Source of the DNA: Phycisphaerae bacterium
GTDB taxonomy: Bacteria; Planctomycetota; Phycisphaerae; Phycisphaerales; Phycisphaeraceae
DNA length: 64,000 nucleotides
Reading direction: 5' to 3'
Assembly: GCA_030432595.1 (NCBI GenBank)
Contig: JAUIGU010000011.1
Coordinates: forward strand, 1-64,000
Position numbers and translations under genes: made by a program. The notes beneath the pieces were generated by a model. The model had not been told where the DNA came from, searched no databases, and saw nothing but the letters and a program-made list of their open reading frames with translations. Positions within the stretch are counted from its first letter, which is position 1, and each line of letters begins with the position of its first letter. Of this stretch, positions 50,870 through 58,508 are shown one piece after another.

Positions 50870-52354
50870 TCACTCGACGCGCATGGCGGCGATGGGGGGC
50901 AGGCGGGCGGCGAACCAGGACGGCAGGAGCGCGGCGATGACCGAGAGCACCACGCCCAGCGCGAGCGCGCCCAGCGCGACGAGTCCGAGCGTGCCCAGCG
51001 CGTCGCCCGCCATCGCGAGCAGCGTGCCGTAGCGCACGAACCCGCCGGCGGCGGCGAGCGCTAACCCCAGTGCCGTGCCGACGACCCCGCCGGCCACGCC
51101 CAGCGCCGCGGACTCGAGCAGGAACATGGTCATCACCGAGCCGCTGCGGGCGCCCAGGCACTTCATGGTGGCGATCTCGGAGAAGCGTTCGGTGACGGAC
51201 ATGGTCATGGCGTTGGCGACGCCGACGACGCAGACCAGGCAGGACAGCGCGATGAGCAGCAGCGTGCGCGGCGGCAGGCCGAGCCAGCGCGACTCGGTGG
51301 AGGCGGACATCGCAGCGGGTTCGTTCGTGGCGGCGGAACTCGAGGCGGGCAGGGCGTCGGCGAGGCGTTGCTCGCGGCGGGCGTGGTCGGCGTAGTCGAA
51401 CAGCGCGTCCGCGGTGGGCGGGGCGTCGGCGGTGTTGCGTTCGGCCAGGCGTTCGTGGAGCCAGGCGGCGTCGGCGGGCGTGGCGATCACGTCGCGCGCG
51501 ACCTCGGGGGTGACGCTGTTGATCGTGACCCGGGCCCGGCGTGCGATAGCGCGGCGGACGTCGGGGTCCTGTAGCGCTTCGGTCATGGCCGCGGCGGTGT
51601 GCAGACGCTCGGCGAACGGGCGCAGGTCGGTGAGTTGTGCCTCGGTGATCCGGAAGCCGGCTTCGGCGAGTGTTTGCGACGCCTGCTCGTCCGAGGCGTG
51701 TTGCATCGTCGCGGGGTCGAGCCGGCTCAGGGCACGGATATGCCCGGCGCGGATGCGTTGGGCGGTGGTCATGAGTCGGGCCAGCGGTTCGTCGAAGAAC
51801 GCGACCCATGGTGCGGCACCGCCGGGCGGTTCGAGTTGTCGTTCGGCGAGGCGCTGTTCCAGACGTCGGCGTTCGTCGGGGTCGTCGAGCTGGACGGTGG
51901 CTTCGAGGAGCGGCTGGTCGCCGAACAACAACACGCGGTCGTCATCGGGCAGGGATTCGTGCCAGCGCTGGGCGTCGTGCCACTGCTGCGCGAGCCACTT
52001 GGCGTCTGCCAGTTCGGTGTCGGTCAAGCCGGCCCATGTGGCGTATTCGGCCAGCCGTTCTTCGCCGCCGTGTTGAAGGGTTTCGGTGATGGTGCGGACG
52101 GTGTCAGGCTGGCGCAGGCGGGTGAGTTGGGCGTCGGCCTTTCGGTAGGGGGCGATCGCCTCGGCGGCGCGGCGTTGCACGGTGGTGTCGATCGTCGCCG
52201 CGGCGAACACATACACCAGGAACGCCACCGCCAGTGCCTGCACGGCGACGGTCACGCCCGACCGCATCAGTCGGAAGCCCACGCCGGTGGCGACTAGGCG
52301 CAGGCTCACGCCGGGCGACAAGCCCTTCTGCCGTTCGGCGGCGAGGCGCGTCAC
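50870..52354 (-). CDS. FtsX/MacB-type ABC transporter permease
   Basis: The 494-residue protein has the four-helix layout of FtsX permeases. One helix near residues 32-52 precedes a large extracytoplasmic domain (residues 55-355) that is helical, rich in Arg, Glu and Ala, and unlike the usual MacB domain. Three C-terminal helices follow, with the FtsX block TERFSEIATMKCLGARSGSVMTMFLLESAALGV near residues 390-425. The GTG start overlaps the PqqD-like gene's stop by 4 nt, so the two are translationally coupled. Its ATPase is almost certainly the next gene downstream. Confidence 0.88.
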   Translation of the reverse strand: MTRLAAERQKGLSPGVSLRLVATGVGFRLMRSGVTVAVQALAVAFLVYVFAAATIDTTVQRRAAEAIAPYRKADAQLTRLRQPDTVRTITETLQHGGEERLAEYATWAGLTDTELADAKWLAQQWHDAQRWHESLPDDDRVLLFGDQPLLEATVQLDDPDERRRLEQRLAERQLEPPGGAAPWVAFFDEPLARLMTTAQRIRAGHIRALSRLDPATMQHASDEQASQTLAEAGFRITEAQLTDLRPFAERLHTAAAMTEALQDPDVRRAIARRARVTINSVTPEVARDVIATPADAAWLHERLAERNTADAPPTADALFDYADHARREQRLADALPASSSAATNEPAAMSASTESRWLGLPPRTLLLIALSCLVCVVGVANAMTMSVTERFSEIATMKCLGARSGSVMTMFLLESAALGVAGGVVGTALGLALAAAGGFVRYGTLLAMAGDALGTLGLVALGALALGVVLSVIAALLPSWFAARLPPIAAMRVE

Positions 52355-52827
52355 GTGTCACCGCCGGGTTGGTTGTTTGTGTCGTGGTCTTCTTCCTCGT
52401 CCGCGTTGTCCGCATCGACCGTGAGCACGATCAGGCTGCGCTCGACGAGCATCTTCAGGAAGGCGGCGACCATCAGCCGGGCTTCTTGAAACGAGAGGTG
52501 GTGCCGGTCCGCAAAACCTTCGACCAAAGTTTCGACCGACCGTGTGTTGTCCACGTCTTCCCAGACCTCGCGTCCCAGCGTGTCGAGCGCGAAGCGACGC
52601 CGGCCGCGCAGCGGGAACAGCCAGGACAGCGGCGGCCCGTTCCACCACCGCCGACGGATCGGCAGTTCGAGTACGACCCCTTCGGCGGTCCGGCGTTCGA
52701 GCACGGCCTTGTTGCGCATCGGCACGCCGTGCAGCAGCTGTTCGACGCTCAGCGCTTCGGTGAAGCGGTGCGTGCGTCGGCGGGTCATCACGCGGCGGTT
52801 CCGGGCGGGGGCGGCGGTGGTCATCAC
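52351..52827 (-). CDS. PqqD-family protein (peptide-binding winged helix)
   Basis: The 158-residue protein contains a PqqD-like domain in residues about 75-140: RRFALDTLGREVWEDVDNTR, then VETLVEGFADRHHLSFQEAR and FLKMLVERSLIV. PqqD domains (RRE fold) bind leader peptides of ribosomally made peptides and hand them to modifying enzymes. No radical-SAM enzyme or precursor peptide is visible nearby. The N-terminal 70 residues are basic and the C-terminus is strongly acidic (DADNADEEEDHD). It is coupled by 4-nt overlaps to both neighbours, an FtsX permease and an unknown protein, so it is probably an integral part of this transport system. Confidence 0.85.
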   Translation of the reverse strand: MMTTAAPARNRRVMTRRRTHRFTEALSVEQLLHGVPMRNKAVLERRTAEGVVLELPIRRRWWNGPPLSWLFPLRGRRRFALDTLGREVWEDVDNTRSVETLVEGFADRHHLSFQEARLMVAAFLKMLVERSLIVLTVDADNADEEEDHDTNNQPGGDT

Positions 52828-53840
52828 GGCGTGTCCAGGGCGCAGCGGAAGTCGGCCGGGTCGAGTTCGCGCGCGGCACGGCGTTCGAGTTCGAGCGTGA
52901 GCAGGTGTTGGCGGTCGTGATCGACGCGGCCGTGGACCGCGCGGACGCGCGGCCGCAGGAGGCGCTGCCAGCGCGGCTGGTTCGCGCGGCCGGAAACGAG
53001 CGTGTCGAAGTCCGGGTGTGGGGACGGTTCGATTTCAATCTGTCGCCCGGAGTGTTGTTCGCGCAACGTCTTCGCGAGATCGCCGTCGAACCACGCGTCG
53101 AGCAACCCGCGGCGGCGCACGGCGACCACTGGGCGATGGGGCTTCGTGTCGATTGAAAAACACAGCGACACGTCAGCCGGATTGGCCACGATCCGGTGGG
53201 GCGTCCAGCCGGCGGGGGTGTGCGCGTGCAGGCCGAGCAGCCGCCATTGCGTGGCTTCGTCGGCCGCACAACGGACGTGCGCTCGGCGCAACAGTTGGGC
53301 CGTGTCGATCGTCGGGGACAGGGTTGCCTGAGTGTGCCCGTGCTGCGATGACGGATGTTCCGGGATGCACGGCGGGTCAGTGACCGTGATCTCGACGACG
53401 CGCGGGCCGAACGAATCCAAGCGCAGCGCCCGCCCCAGCACCGACCCGTCGTCGCGCCGGCGCGTCACCCACGCCCACGGCCCTTCGCGATGTACCGGGC
53501 AGACCTCCGAGTCTTCATCCTCGGCCAGGACCGCGTGGCGGTAGTTGTTCAGGACGCGGTGCGCCTCGAAGGTTGATGCATCTTGTTCTTTCAGTGTGTC
53601 CCAGCGCAGTTGCAGGCGTGGCCGCAGCCGATCGGCGAACACCAGCGCGCCGTGGTTCGGATTGCAGGCATGACGCACACACGCCCAGGCCCGTGGCAGC
53701 GCGAGTTCGATCCCCATCCACGCGACGTGCTGCGCGAACGCGCCCCCCGATTCCGGATCGGTGCCGAGCCCTTGCGGCGCAACCCGATGGGTCGGCTCGG
53801 TCGCCGCGGAGCGTCCGGGTTGCAGGGCGGTCGGGCTCAT
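52824..53840 (-). CDS. Unknown protein with an internal two-fold repeat
   Basis: The 338-residue protein is not recognised. It has no signal peptide or membrane helix. Two segments look like diverged copies of one domain: LPRAWACVRHACNPNHGALVFADRLRPRL near residue 48 and PAGWTPHRIVANPADVSLCFSIDTKP near residue 208, each with W, R/H, NP, F and D at like positions followed by strands. It is coupled by a 4-nt overlap to the PqqD-like gene downstream and lies 4 nt from the large membrane protein upstream, so it belongs to the same operon. A cytosolic adaptor or substrate-recognition role is possible but unproven. Confidence 0.7.
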   Translation of the reverse strand: MSPTALQPGRSAATEPTHRVAPQGLGTDPESGGAFAQHVAWMGIELALPRAWACVRHACNPNHGALVFADRLRPRLQLRWDTLKEQDASTFEAHRVLNNYRHAVLAEDEDSEVCPVHREGPWAWVTRRRDDGSVLGRALRLDSFGPRVVEITVTDPPCIPEHPSSQHGHTQATLSPTIDTAQLLRRAHVRCAADEATQWRLLGLHAHTPAGWTPHRIVANPADVSLCFSIDTKPHRPVVAVRRRGLLDAWFDGDLAKTLREQHSGRQIEIEPSPHPDFDTLVSGRANQPRWQRLLRPRVRAVHGRVDHDRQHLLTLELERRAARELDPADFRCALDTP

Positions 53841-53844
53841 GGCG

Positions 53845-56511
53845 TCATTGCGGGAGGATGATATAGCTCGACGGCGTGGTGCCGGTCGTGAGGTAGTACG
53901 TCACGCCGACGGCGGTCCAGACCAGCGCGGCGATGAGTTCGCCGGCGATCACGCCGACCATGAGCGGCTTGGCCGCGCGGTAGCCGTTGGCGCCGGCGAG
54001 CTTGACGACCGCGAGCTTGCACAGCCAACCCAGCACGAACGACCACGCGAAGCGCTCCATCGGCGTCGTGCCCCACACCAGGAACAGCACCGGGTGGATC
54101 GGCCACCACGGCAGGCGCAGCCGCGCCGCCGCGCACACCAACAACGCAACGAAGCCAGCGGTCGTCCAGCCCCACGCTCCGGGCGCTGAGAGCGACATCG
54201 AAAAGCGCTGCGTCCAATCGCCCCACGCGACGGGGATCAGCGTGCCGTCCGCCGACATGTCCTGCACGCGCCGCGTCAGGTCGTTCCACGCCATCTCGGG
54301 GAACCACTGCACGCCCCACCAGTCCGCGTTGTTCAGGCCCAGGGCGTACTGCATCGTCAGCGTCACGACGCCCGCGATCAGCAGCGACGCGACGACGACC
54401 CCCGCGACCATGACCCCGCCCGAACCCAGCGACGGCATGCGGCGGCGAGCGCGGGATTCGTTTTGCGTTTCTGCCGCAGATTCGTTGGCACCGAGGTTTG
54501 ATGCGTCTTTGCGTTCCGCGAACTTCAGGCTGTGCACGATGAACGGCAGCACGGCTTCGCGCTGGTCGCCGATGACGATCATGCTCGCCAGGCCGATCAG
54601 CAGCAGCCCGGTCGGGCCCATCGCCTCGTGACCCAGCAGCGCCGCCAGCACGCCCACCGGGATCAGGCCAGGCTGCACGTAGAAGCATCCCGTCTCCGCC
54701 ACGACGCGCGCCATCACCAGCCAGATACCCAGCGACACCACGATCAACACCACGGCCCAGCCCCACCCCAGGCCCGCCTGTTGCAGCCACCACACCGACA
54801 ACACGCCCAGCAGCACCAACGCACGCCCGGCCCACACCGCGGCGCGCGGCGTCGCGCCTCGATCCGCGTTCCAACCCACCGTGCCCAGCGCCACCGACAG
54901 GTAGTACCGCCGACCCGTGTAAGCGATCACCAGAACCATCGCGACGAACGAGCCGAAGCGCAGCAGGTTGCCTTCCTTCGCGTCGTAAAACCCCTGGCCG
55001 AAGCTCGCGCCGCTGCCGATGACGACGATGCCCAGCAGCAGCCACGCGAACATCGACAGGCTCATCGAGAACCCGACCGACAGCGTCAGGAAGAACGTGA
55101 ACGCGATCACCGATGGGTAGAGGATCGGGTAGAAGACGCGGAATGTCGTGGGGACTTTTTCGGCGCCGGGGATCGCCGCCCGCGCGGGCGTGAGGTCGAA
55201 CGACGTGCGGATCTCGGGCACCGCGTTGAACCACTGGTGCAGGCCGTTGACGCCGTGCAGGATGAACATCGACGCCACGCCGATCCAGAACAGCTTCGAC
55301 GAAAAGATCGCCGGGAGGATGCCCGGCCGGCCCTGCGCATCGCGGCCGCGCTCGACGGTTTCCGACACGAACGACACGAGCGGATACGGCAACAACTCGC
55401 GCCGGCTCCACTGCGGGTGCACGATCATGGCCAGGCACGTCGCCATCAAACCGAACAGCAGCAGCAACCCCGTCCAGCGGTACAGCGACGGCGCCCACAC
55501 TCGCCACGGCAGCGCGTCCCACGGCCAGCGTTTGTCTTCCTGACGGGTGACCAGCAAACCGTCCGTCACCCACGGGTCCGCCAGGCCGTGCGCCGGCAAC
55601 ACGCCGTGGCCCTGAGGCGGCGGCAGCACGTGCGCCGGCAGCGCCGACGCCAACGCCCACCGGTTCGCCATCCGCTCGGCGTGCAGCACCAGGCCCGACC
55701 GCGCCGCGGTGTCCCGTAACGACCGCGCCCGCGCCCGCAGCGCATCCACCCGGCCCGCTTCGGCTTGTTCGTCCGTTGTTTCGCGCAGCGCTTCCAGCTC
55801 GGCCTCGACCGCGGCGAGTTCTTCGAGCAATGCGTCGCGCGTCTCCAACCAACGCACCGCCTCGTCGGGCAGCGCCTTGCTCGGCAGCGTCTCTACCCAG
55901 TTCACCAGCATCAGCGTTTCGTTCAGCGCCTCGATCACCCGTGCGCGTTCGTCGCTGGGCACGCGGTCCGCGTCGTCGATCGACGTGATCAGCGCCCGCT
56001 GAGTTTCCGAGAGCAACCGCCACACCTGTGTTGCCGCGGCCCCCGCGTCGTCGGCGCGCAACGCCTCGCCGAGTGTTCGGCCGCCCGTGGACTGCGCCGC
56101 CTCCCGCCGGCCGACGCCGCGCACGTGCGCGTCGGCCAGCATCGGCGAGCCGTCCGGCACGTACGACATCACCCCCGCCGCCTGCCAGCCCGTCTTGTTG
56201 CGCACCATGTCGCCCGGCAGCGCGAGCGCCGTCGCGAACGTGCGGTACAGCCCCGACCCCGGCCAGCCGCACGCCGCGAGCCCCAACGCCGTCACCAACA
56301 TCAGCTCGCCCGAACGCAGCGCCCAGTTTTTTTTCACCCGCGCCAACAGCGGGTTGACCGCCAGCCCCAGCACGACCACGATCCCGAACACGCTGACCGG
56401 CAGAAAGTTCCCGATAAACGGCGTCTGTTGGATGACCGCGTCGTTGAAATACGTGAACGACGCCACGAGCAGCGCCAGCAACAAACCCAGGATGACCGCG
56501 CGACCACTCAA
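53845..56511 (-). CDS. Large polytopic membrane protein, OPT/DUF6785-like
   Basis: The 888-residue protein has about 16 hydrophobic helices. The first two (residues 5-57) are followed by WPGSGLYRTFATAL near residue 84 and a long extramembrane segment (residues 95-310) with a coiled-coil-like part rich in Glu, Arg and Leu. The remaining helices run from about 330 to the C-terminus. PGLIPVGVLAALLGHEAMGP near residue 630 and the general plan resemble DUF6785/DUF6784 proteins, which look like distant OPT transporters. It starts with TTG at 56511 and is the first gene of the long minus-strand cluster ending at 42555. The family name is tentative. Confidence 0.7.
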   Translation of the reverse strand: MSGRAVILGLLLALLVASFTYFNDAVIQQTPFIGNFLPVSVFGIVVVLGLAVNPLLARVKKNWALRSGELMLVTALGLAACGWPGSGLYRTFATALALPGDMVRNKTGWQAAGVMSYVPDGSPMLADAHVRGVGRREAAQSTGGRTLGEALRADDAGAAATQVWRLLSETQRALITSIDDADRVPSDERARVIEALNETLMLVNWVETLPSKALPDEAVRWLETRDALLEELAAVEAELEALRETTDEQAEAGRVDALRARARSLRDTAARSGLVLHAERMANRWALASALPAHVLPPPQGHGVLPAHGLADPWVTDGLLVTRQEDKRWPWDALPWRVWAPSLYRWTGLLLLFGLMATCLAMIVHPQWSRRELLPYPLVSFVSETVERGRDAQGRPGILPAIFSSKLFWIGVASMFILHGVNGLHQWFNAVPEIRTSFDLTPARAAIPGAEKVPTTFRVFYPILYPSVIAFTFFLTLSVGFSMSLSMFAWLLLGIVVIGSGASFGQGFYDAKEGNLLRFGSFVAMVLVIAYTGRRYYLSVALGTVGWNADRGATPRAAVWAGRALVLLGVLSVWWLQQAGLGWGWAVVLIVVSLGIWLVMARVVAETGCFYVQPGLIPVGVLAALLGHEAMGPTGLLLIGLASMIVIGDQREAVLPFIVHSLKFAERKDASNLGANESAAETQNESRARRRMPSLGSGGVMVAGVVVASLLIAGVVTLTMQYALGLNNADWWGVQWFPEMAWNDLTRRVQDMSADGTLIPVAWGDWTQRFSMSLSAPGAWGWTTAGFVALLVCAAARLRLPWWPIHPVLFLVWGTTPMERFAWSFVLGWLCKLAVVKLAGANGYRAAKPLMVGVIAGELIAALVWTAVGVTYYLTTGTTPSSYIILPQ

Positions 56512-56612
56512 GGGCTACAGCCTCGGCGATGCAGCCCCTGGTTGCAACCGTTCCCAACGCACATCGCGGGACCTCATGAAAGGTGCGCCGACATCGGCGC
56601 ACTCGGCACGGT

Positions 56613-57212
56613 TTAAGCGGACGCTCCGCCTTGCTGTGGCGGCGTCAACCACGCCACGAACTCGAGGTTCTTTCCCTTCCCGCCGCGCACCGCCGCCGGC
56701 TCGCAGCCATGCACCGTCCACCCGGCGTCGGCGACCGCCGCGAGTGTGTCCCGCGCGATGGCCGCGGCGTCTTCGTCGTCCAGCCGGTGCCGGCCCGATT
56801 CGTAGTGCGGCTTGACCAGCGTCACCACCTGCCCGTCCGGGCCGCACCACTTCGCTGCCGCGGGCAGCGCTTTGGCCTGTTTCGTCCAGCCCAGGTCCAC
56901 CGTGACCAGCGCGCAATGTCCCGCGGCCTCCTCTGGGGGGTCGGCGTGTAGCGCGTTCGTGCGTTCCAGCACCGTGACCCGGTCGTCGTTTCTTAAGGTC
57001 CACGCCAACTCGCCGTAGGCCGTGTCCACCGCGAACACCTGGGCCGCCCCGCGTTGCAGCAGACAATCCACAAACCCGCCGGTCGAGCAACCCAGGTCCG
57101 CACAGACCGCCCCGGCCACGTCCAGCCCGAACGCCTCCAGCGCCGCGTCCAGCTTCAGCCCGCCCCGCGAGACGAACCGCCGCTCGCCGTTCTTTTCTAA
57201 GTCCGCGTTCAC
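56613..57212 (-). CDS. TlyA-like rRNA methyltransferase lacking the S4 domain
   Basis: The 199-residue protein begins close to RRFVSRGGLKLDAALEAFGL, followed by the SAM-binding CADLGCSTGGFVDCLLQRGA and the AVDTAYGELAWTLRNDDRV block, all typical of TlyA 2'-O-methyltransferases of rRNA. KPHYESGR near residue 135 matches the family. TlyA normally carries an N-terminal S4 RNA-binding domain of about 60 residues, and none is visible here. The GTG at 57212 is chosen because the upstream frame (to 57383) is not S4-like; TACAAT at 57291-57296 may be the -10. The start remains uncertain. Confidence 0.8.
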   Translation of the reverse strand: MNADLEKNGERRFVSRGGLKLDAALEAFGLDVAGAVCADLGCSTGGFVDCLLQRGAAQVFAVDTAYGELAWTLRNDDRVTVLERTNALHADPPEEAAGHCALVTVDLGWTKQAKALPAAAKWCGPDGQVVTLVKPHYESGRHRLDDEDAAAIARDTLAAVADAGWTVHGCEPAAVRGGKGKNLEFVAWLTPPQQGGASA

Positions 57213-57487
57213 GGCCGCCCACCCCGGGAACCCCCCGAATGCGGGTGCGTGCGGGTTGTCGTGCGGGTGGTCCAGCGTCGAAACACGGCCGAATTGTACC
57301 GATCCGGCACCCCGCCGAGCCTCCGCCGCCGCCCCGAAACCCGCCTCACGGCTCCAAAAACGCATTTTTTCGGGCCTGAACACGATTTGAGCGCGATTCT
57401 GCCGGGTTGGGGGGTGTGTTCTGAACCCCGTTCCGTTATCCTTATCCGGACGCGATCCGTGTATTCAGCCCCCGGAGGTTGTGAGTG

Positions 57488-58396
57488 ATGAACCGTGTTC
57501 TTGCCCCCGCCGCCCCGGCCCTGTTGGCCGCCGCGGCCTGCCTGGCCCCCGCCCCGGCCGACGCCGGCACGATGGTCGTCTTCGACACCGTGCTCGGCGA
57601 CATCAACGTCGAGCTCTTCGACGACGAGGCCCCGCTCCACGTCGCCAACTTCCTCGACTACGTCGAGTCCGGCGACTACGACGGCACCATCATCCACCGC
57701 TCCATGCCGGGCTTCGTCATCCAGGGCGGCCGCTACCTCTTCGACGGCCAGGACCGCGTCGAGCCCAACCTCTACCCCGAAGTCCCCTCGCGCGGGACCG
57801 TCCAGAACGAGCCGGGCATCTCCAACACCCGCGGCACCATCGCCTTGGCCAAGCAGCCCGATGACCCCAACTCCGGCAGCCGCGAGTGGTTCTTCAACCT
57901 CGCCGACAACTCCGCCAACCTCGACAACCAGAACGGCGGGTTCACCGTGTTCGGTCAGATCGTGGACGCCGCCGGCCTGGCCGTGATCGACGCCATCGCC
58001 GCGCTGCCGACCTTCGCCTTCGAGGCACCGTTCGAAGACGGGCCGGCCCGCAACTACTCCGACTCGGACTACGAAAACTTCGAGCCCGTCGGCACCGACG
58101 AACTGGTCATCATCAACGGCATCTCGGTTGTCGCGGAAGAGCCGGAGACGCCCGAAGAACCCGAGACCCCCATCGAGCCGATGGACCCCGAGGAACCGGA
58201 AGACCCCGAGACCCCGATCAACCCCTTCGACCCGGAAGACCCCGAAACCCCGGACGTCCCGGAAATGCCCGGCACCGGCGAATCCCCCGACACCGGCGAC
58301 GACGGCGGCAACCCCTCTGCCGTCCCCTCCCCGACCGCCTTCGCCGCGGGCCTGTTGGGCCTGGGCTTGCTGGCGTCACGCCGTCGGCAGGGCTGA
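57488..58396 (+). CDS. Secreted cyclophilin-type peptidyl-prolyl isomerase with sorting tail
   Basis: The 302-residue protein has a signal peptide ending PADAG. A cyclophilin domain (residues 29-205) contains IIHRSMPGFVIQGG, NTRGTIALAK and REWFFNLADN, the usual catalytic and substrate-binding blocks. A linker of about 60 residues made of PE/PD/PET repeats follows. The end, SAVPSP, a hydrophobic stretch and ASRRRQG, is a PEP-CTERM-like tail with VPSP in place of VPEP. The enzyme would catalyse proline isomerisation of exported proteins while anchored at the surface. GGAGG lies 10 nt before the ATG at 57488; a GTG three bases earlier is also in frame. Confidence 0.9.
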   Translation: MNRVLAPAAPALLAAAACLAPAPADAGTMVVFDTVLGDINVELFDDEAPLHVANFLDYVESGDYDGTIIHRSMPGFVIQGGRYLFDGQDRVEPNLYPEVPSRGTVQNEPGISNTRGTIALAKQPDDPNSGSREWFFNLADNSANLDNQNGGFTVFGQIVDAAGLAVIDAIAALPTFAFEAPFEDGPARNYSDSDYENFEPVGTDELVIINGISVVAEEPETPEEPETPIEPMDPEEPEDPETPINPFDPEDPETPDVPEMPGTGESPDTGDDGGNPSAVPSPTAFAAGLLGLGLLASRRRQG

Positions 58397-58438
58397 GCCC
58401 TCCGGGTACTTCGTTTCATCACCCCAGAAAAAACCCAA

Positions 58439-58470
58439 GAAGCCCACGCCGTCTCGGCGTGGGCTTTTTT
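58439..58470 (+). terminator. Terminator made from a GAAGCCCACG-family REP
   Basis: GAAGCCCACGCCG pairs with CGGCGTGGGCTT and is followed by a run of Ts (58465-58470). An A-rich tract lies on the other side, so it may work both ways. The stem is the same palindrome as the RAYT-flanking REPs. Confidence 0.85.
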
Positions 58471-58472
58471 CG

Positions 58473-58502
58473 TTGACTCCCGATCACGCTCCGCGGTAGC
58501 TT
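58473..58502 (+). promoter_or_regulatory. Promoter of the PD-(D/E)XK gene, leaderless
   Basis: TTGACT (58473-58478), an 18-nt spacer and TAGCTT (58497-58502) form a promoter directly after the terminator. The ATG at 58509 follows the -10 by exactly 6 nt, leaving no room for a ribosome-binding site. Confidence 0.65.
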
Positions 58503-58508
58503 CAACCC

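Noticed and set aside
53837-56602. A 921-codon minus-strand open frame
   Set aside because: It overlaps the 888-residue membrane protein in another frame and reads as Arg/Gly-rich sequence without helices. The membrane protein frame has clear hydrophobic periodicity.
57284-57296. Leaderless start for the TlyA-like gene at the GTG following TACAAT
   Set aside because: The GTG that lies 6 nt after TACAAT is out of frame with the methyltransferase.
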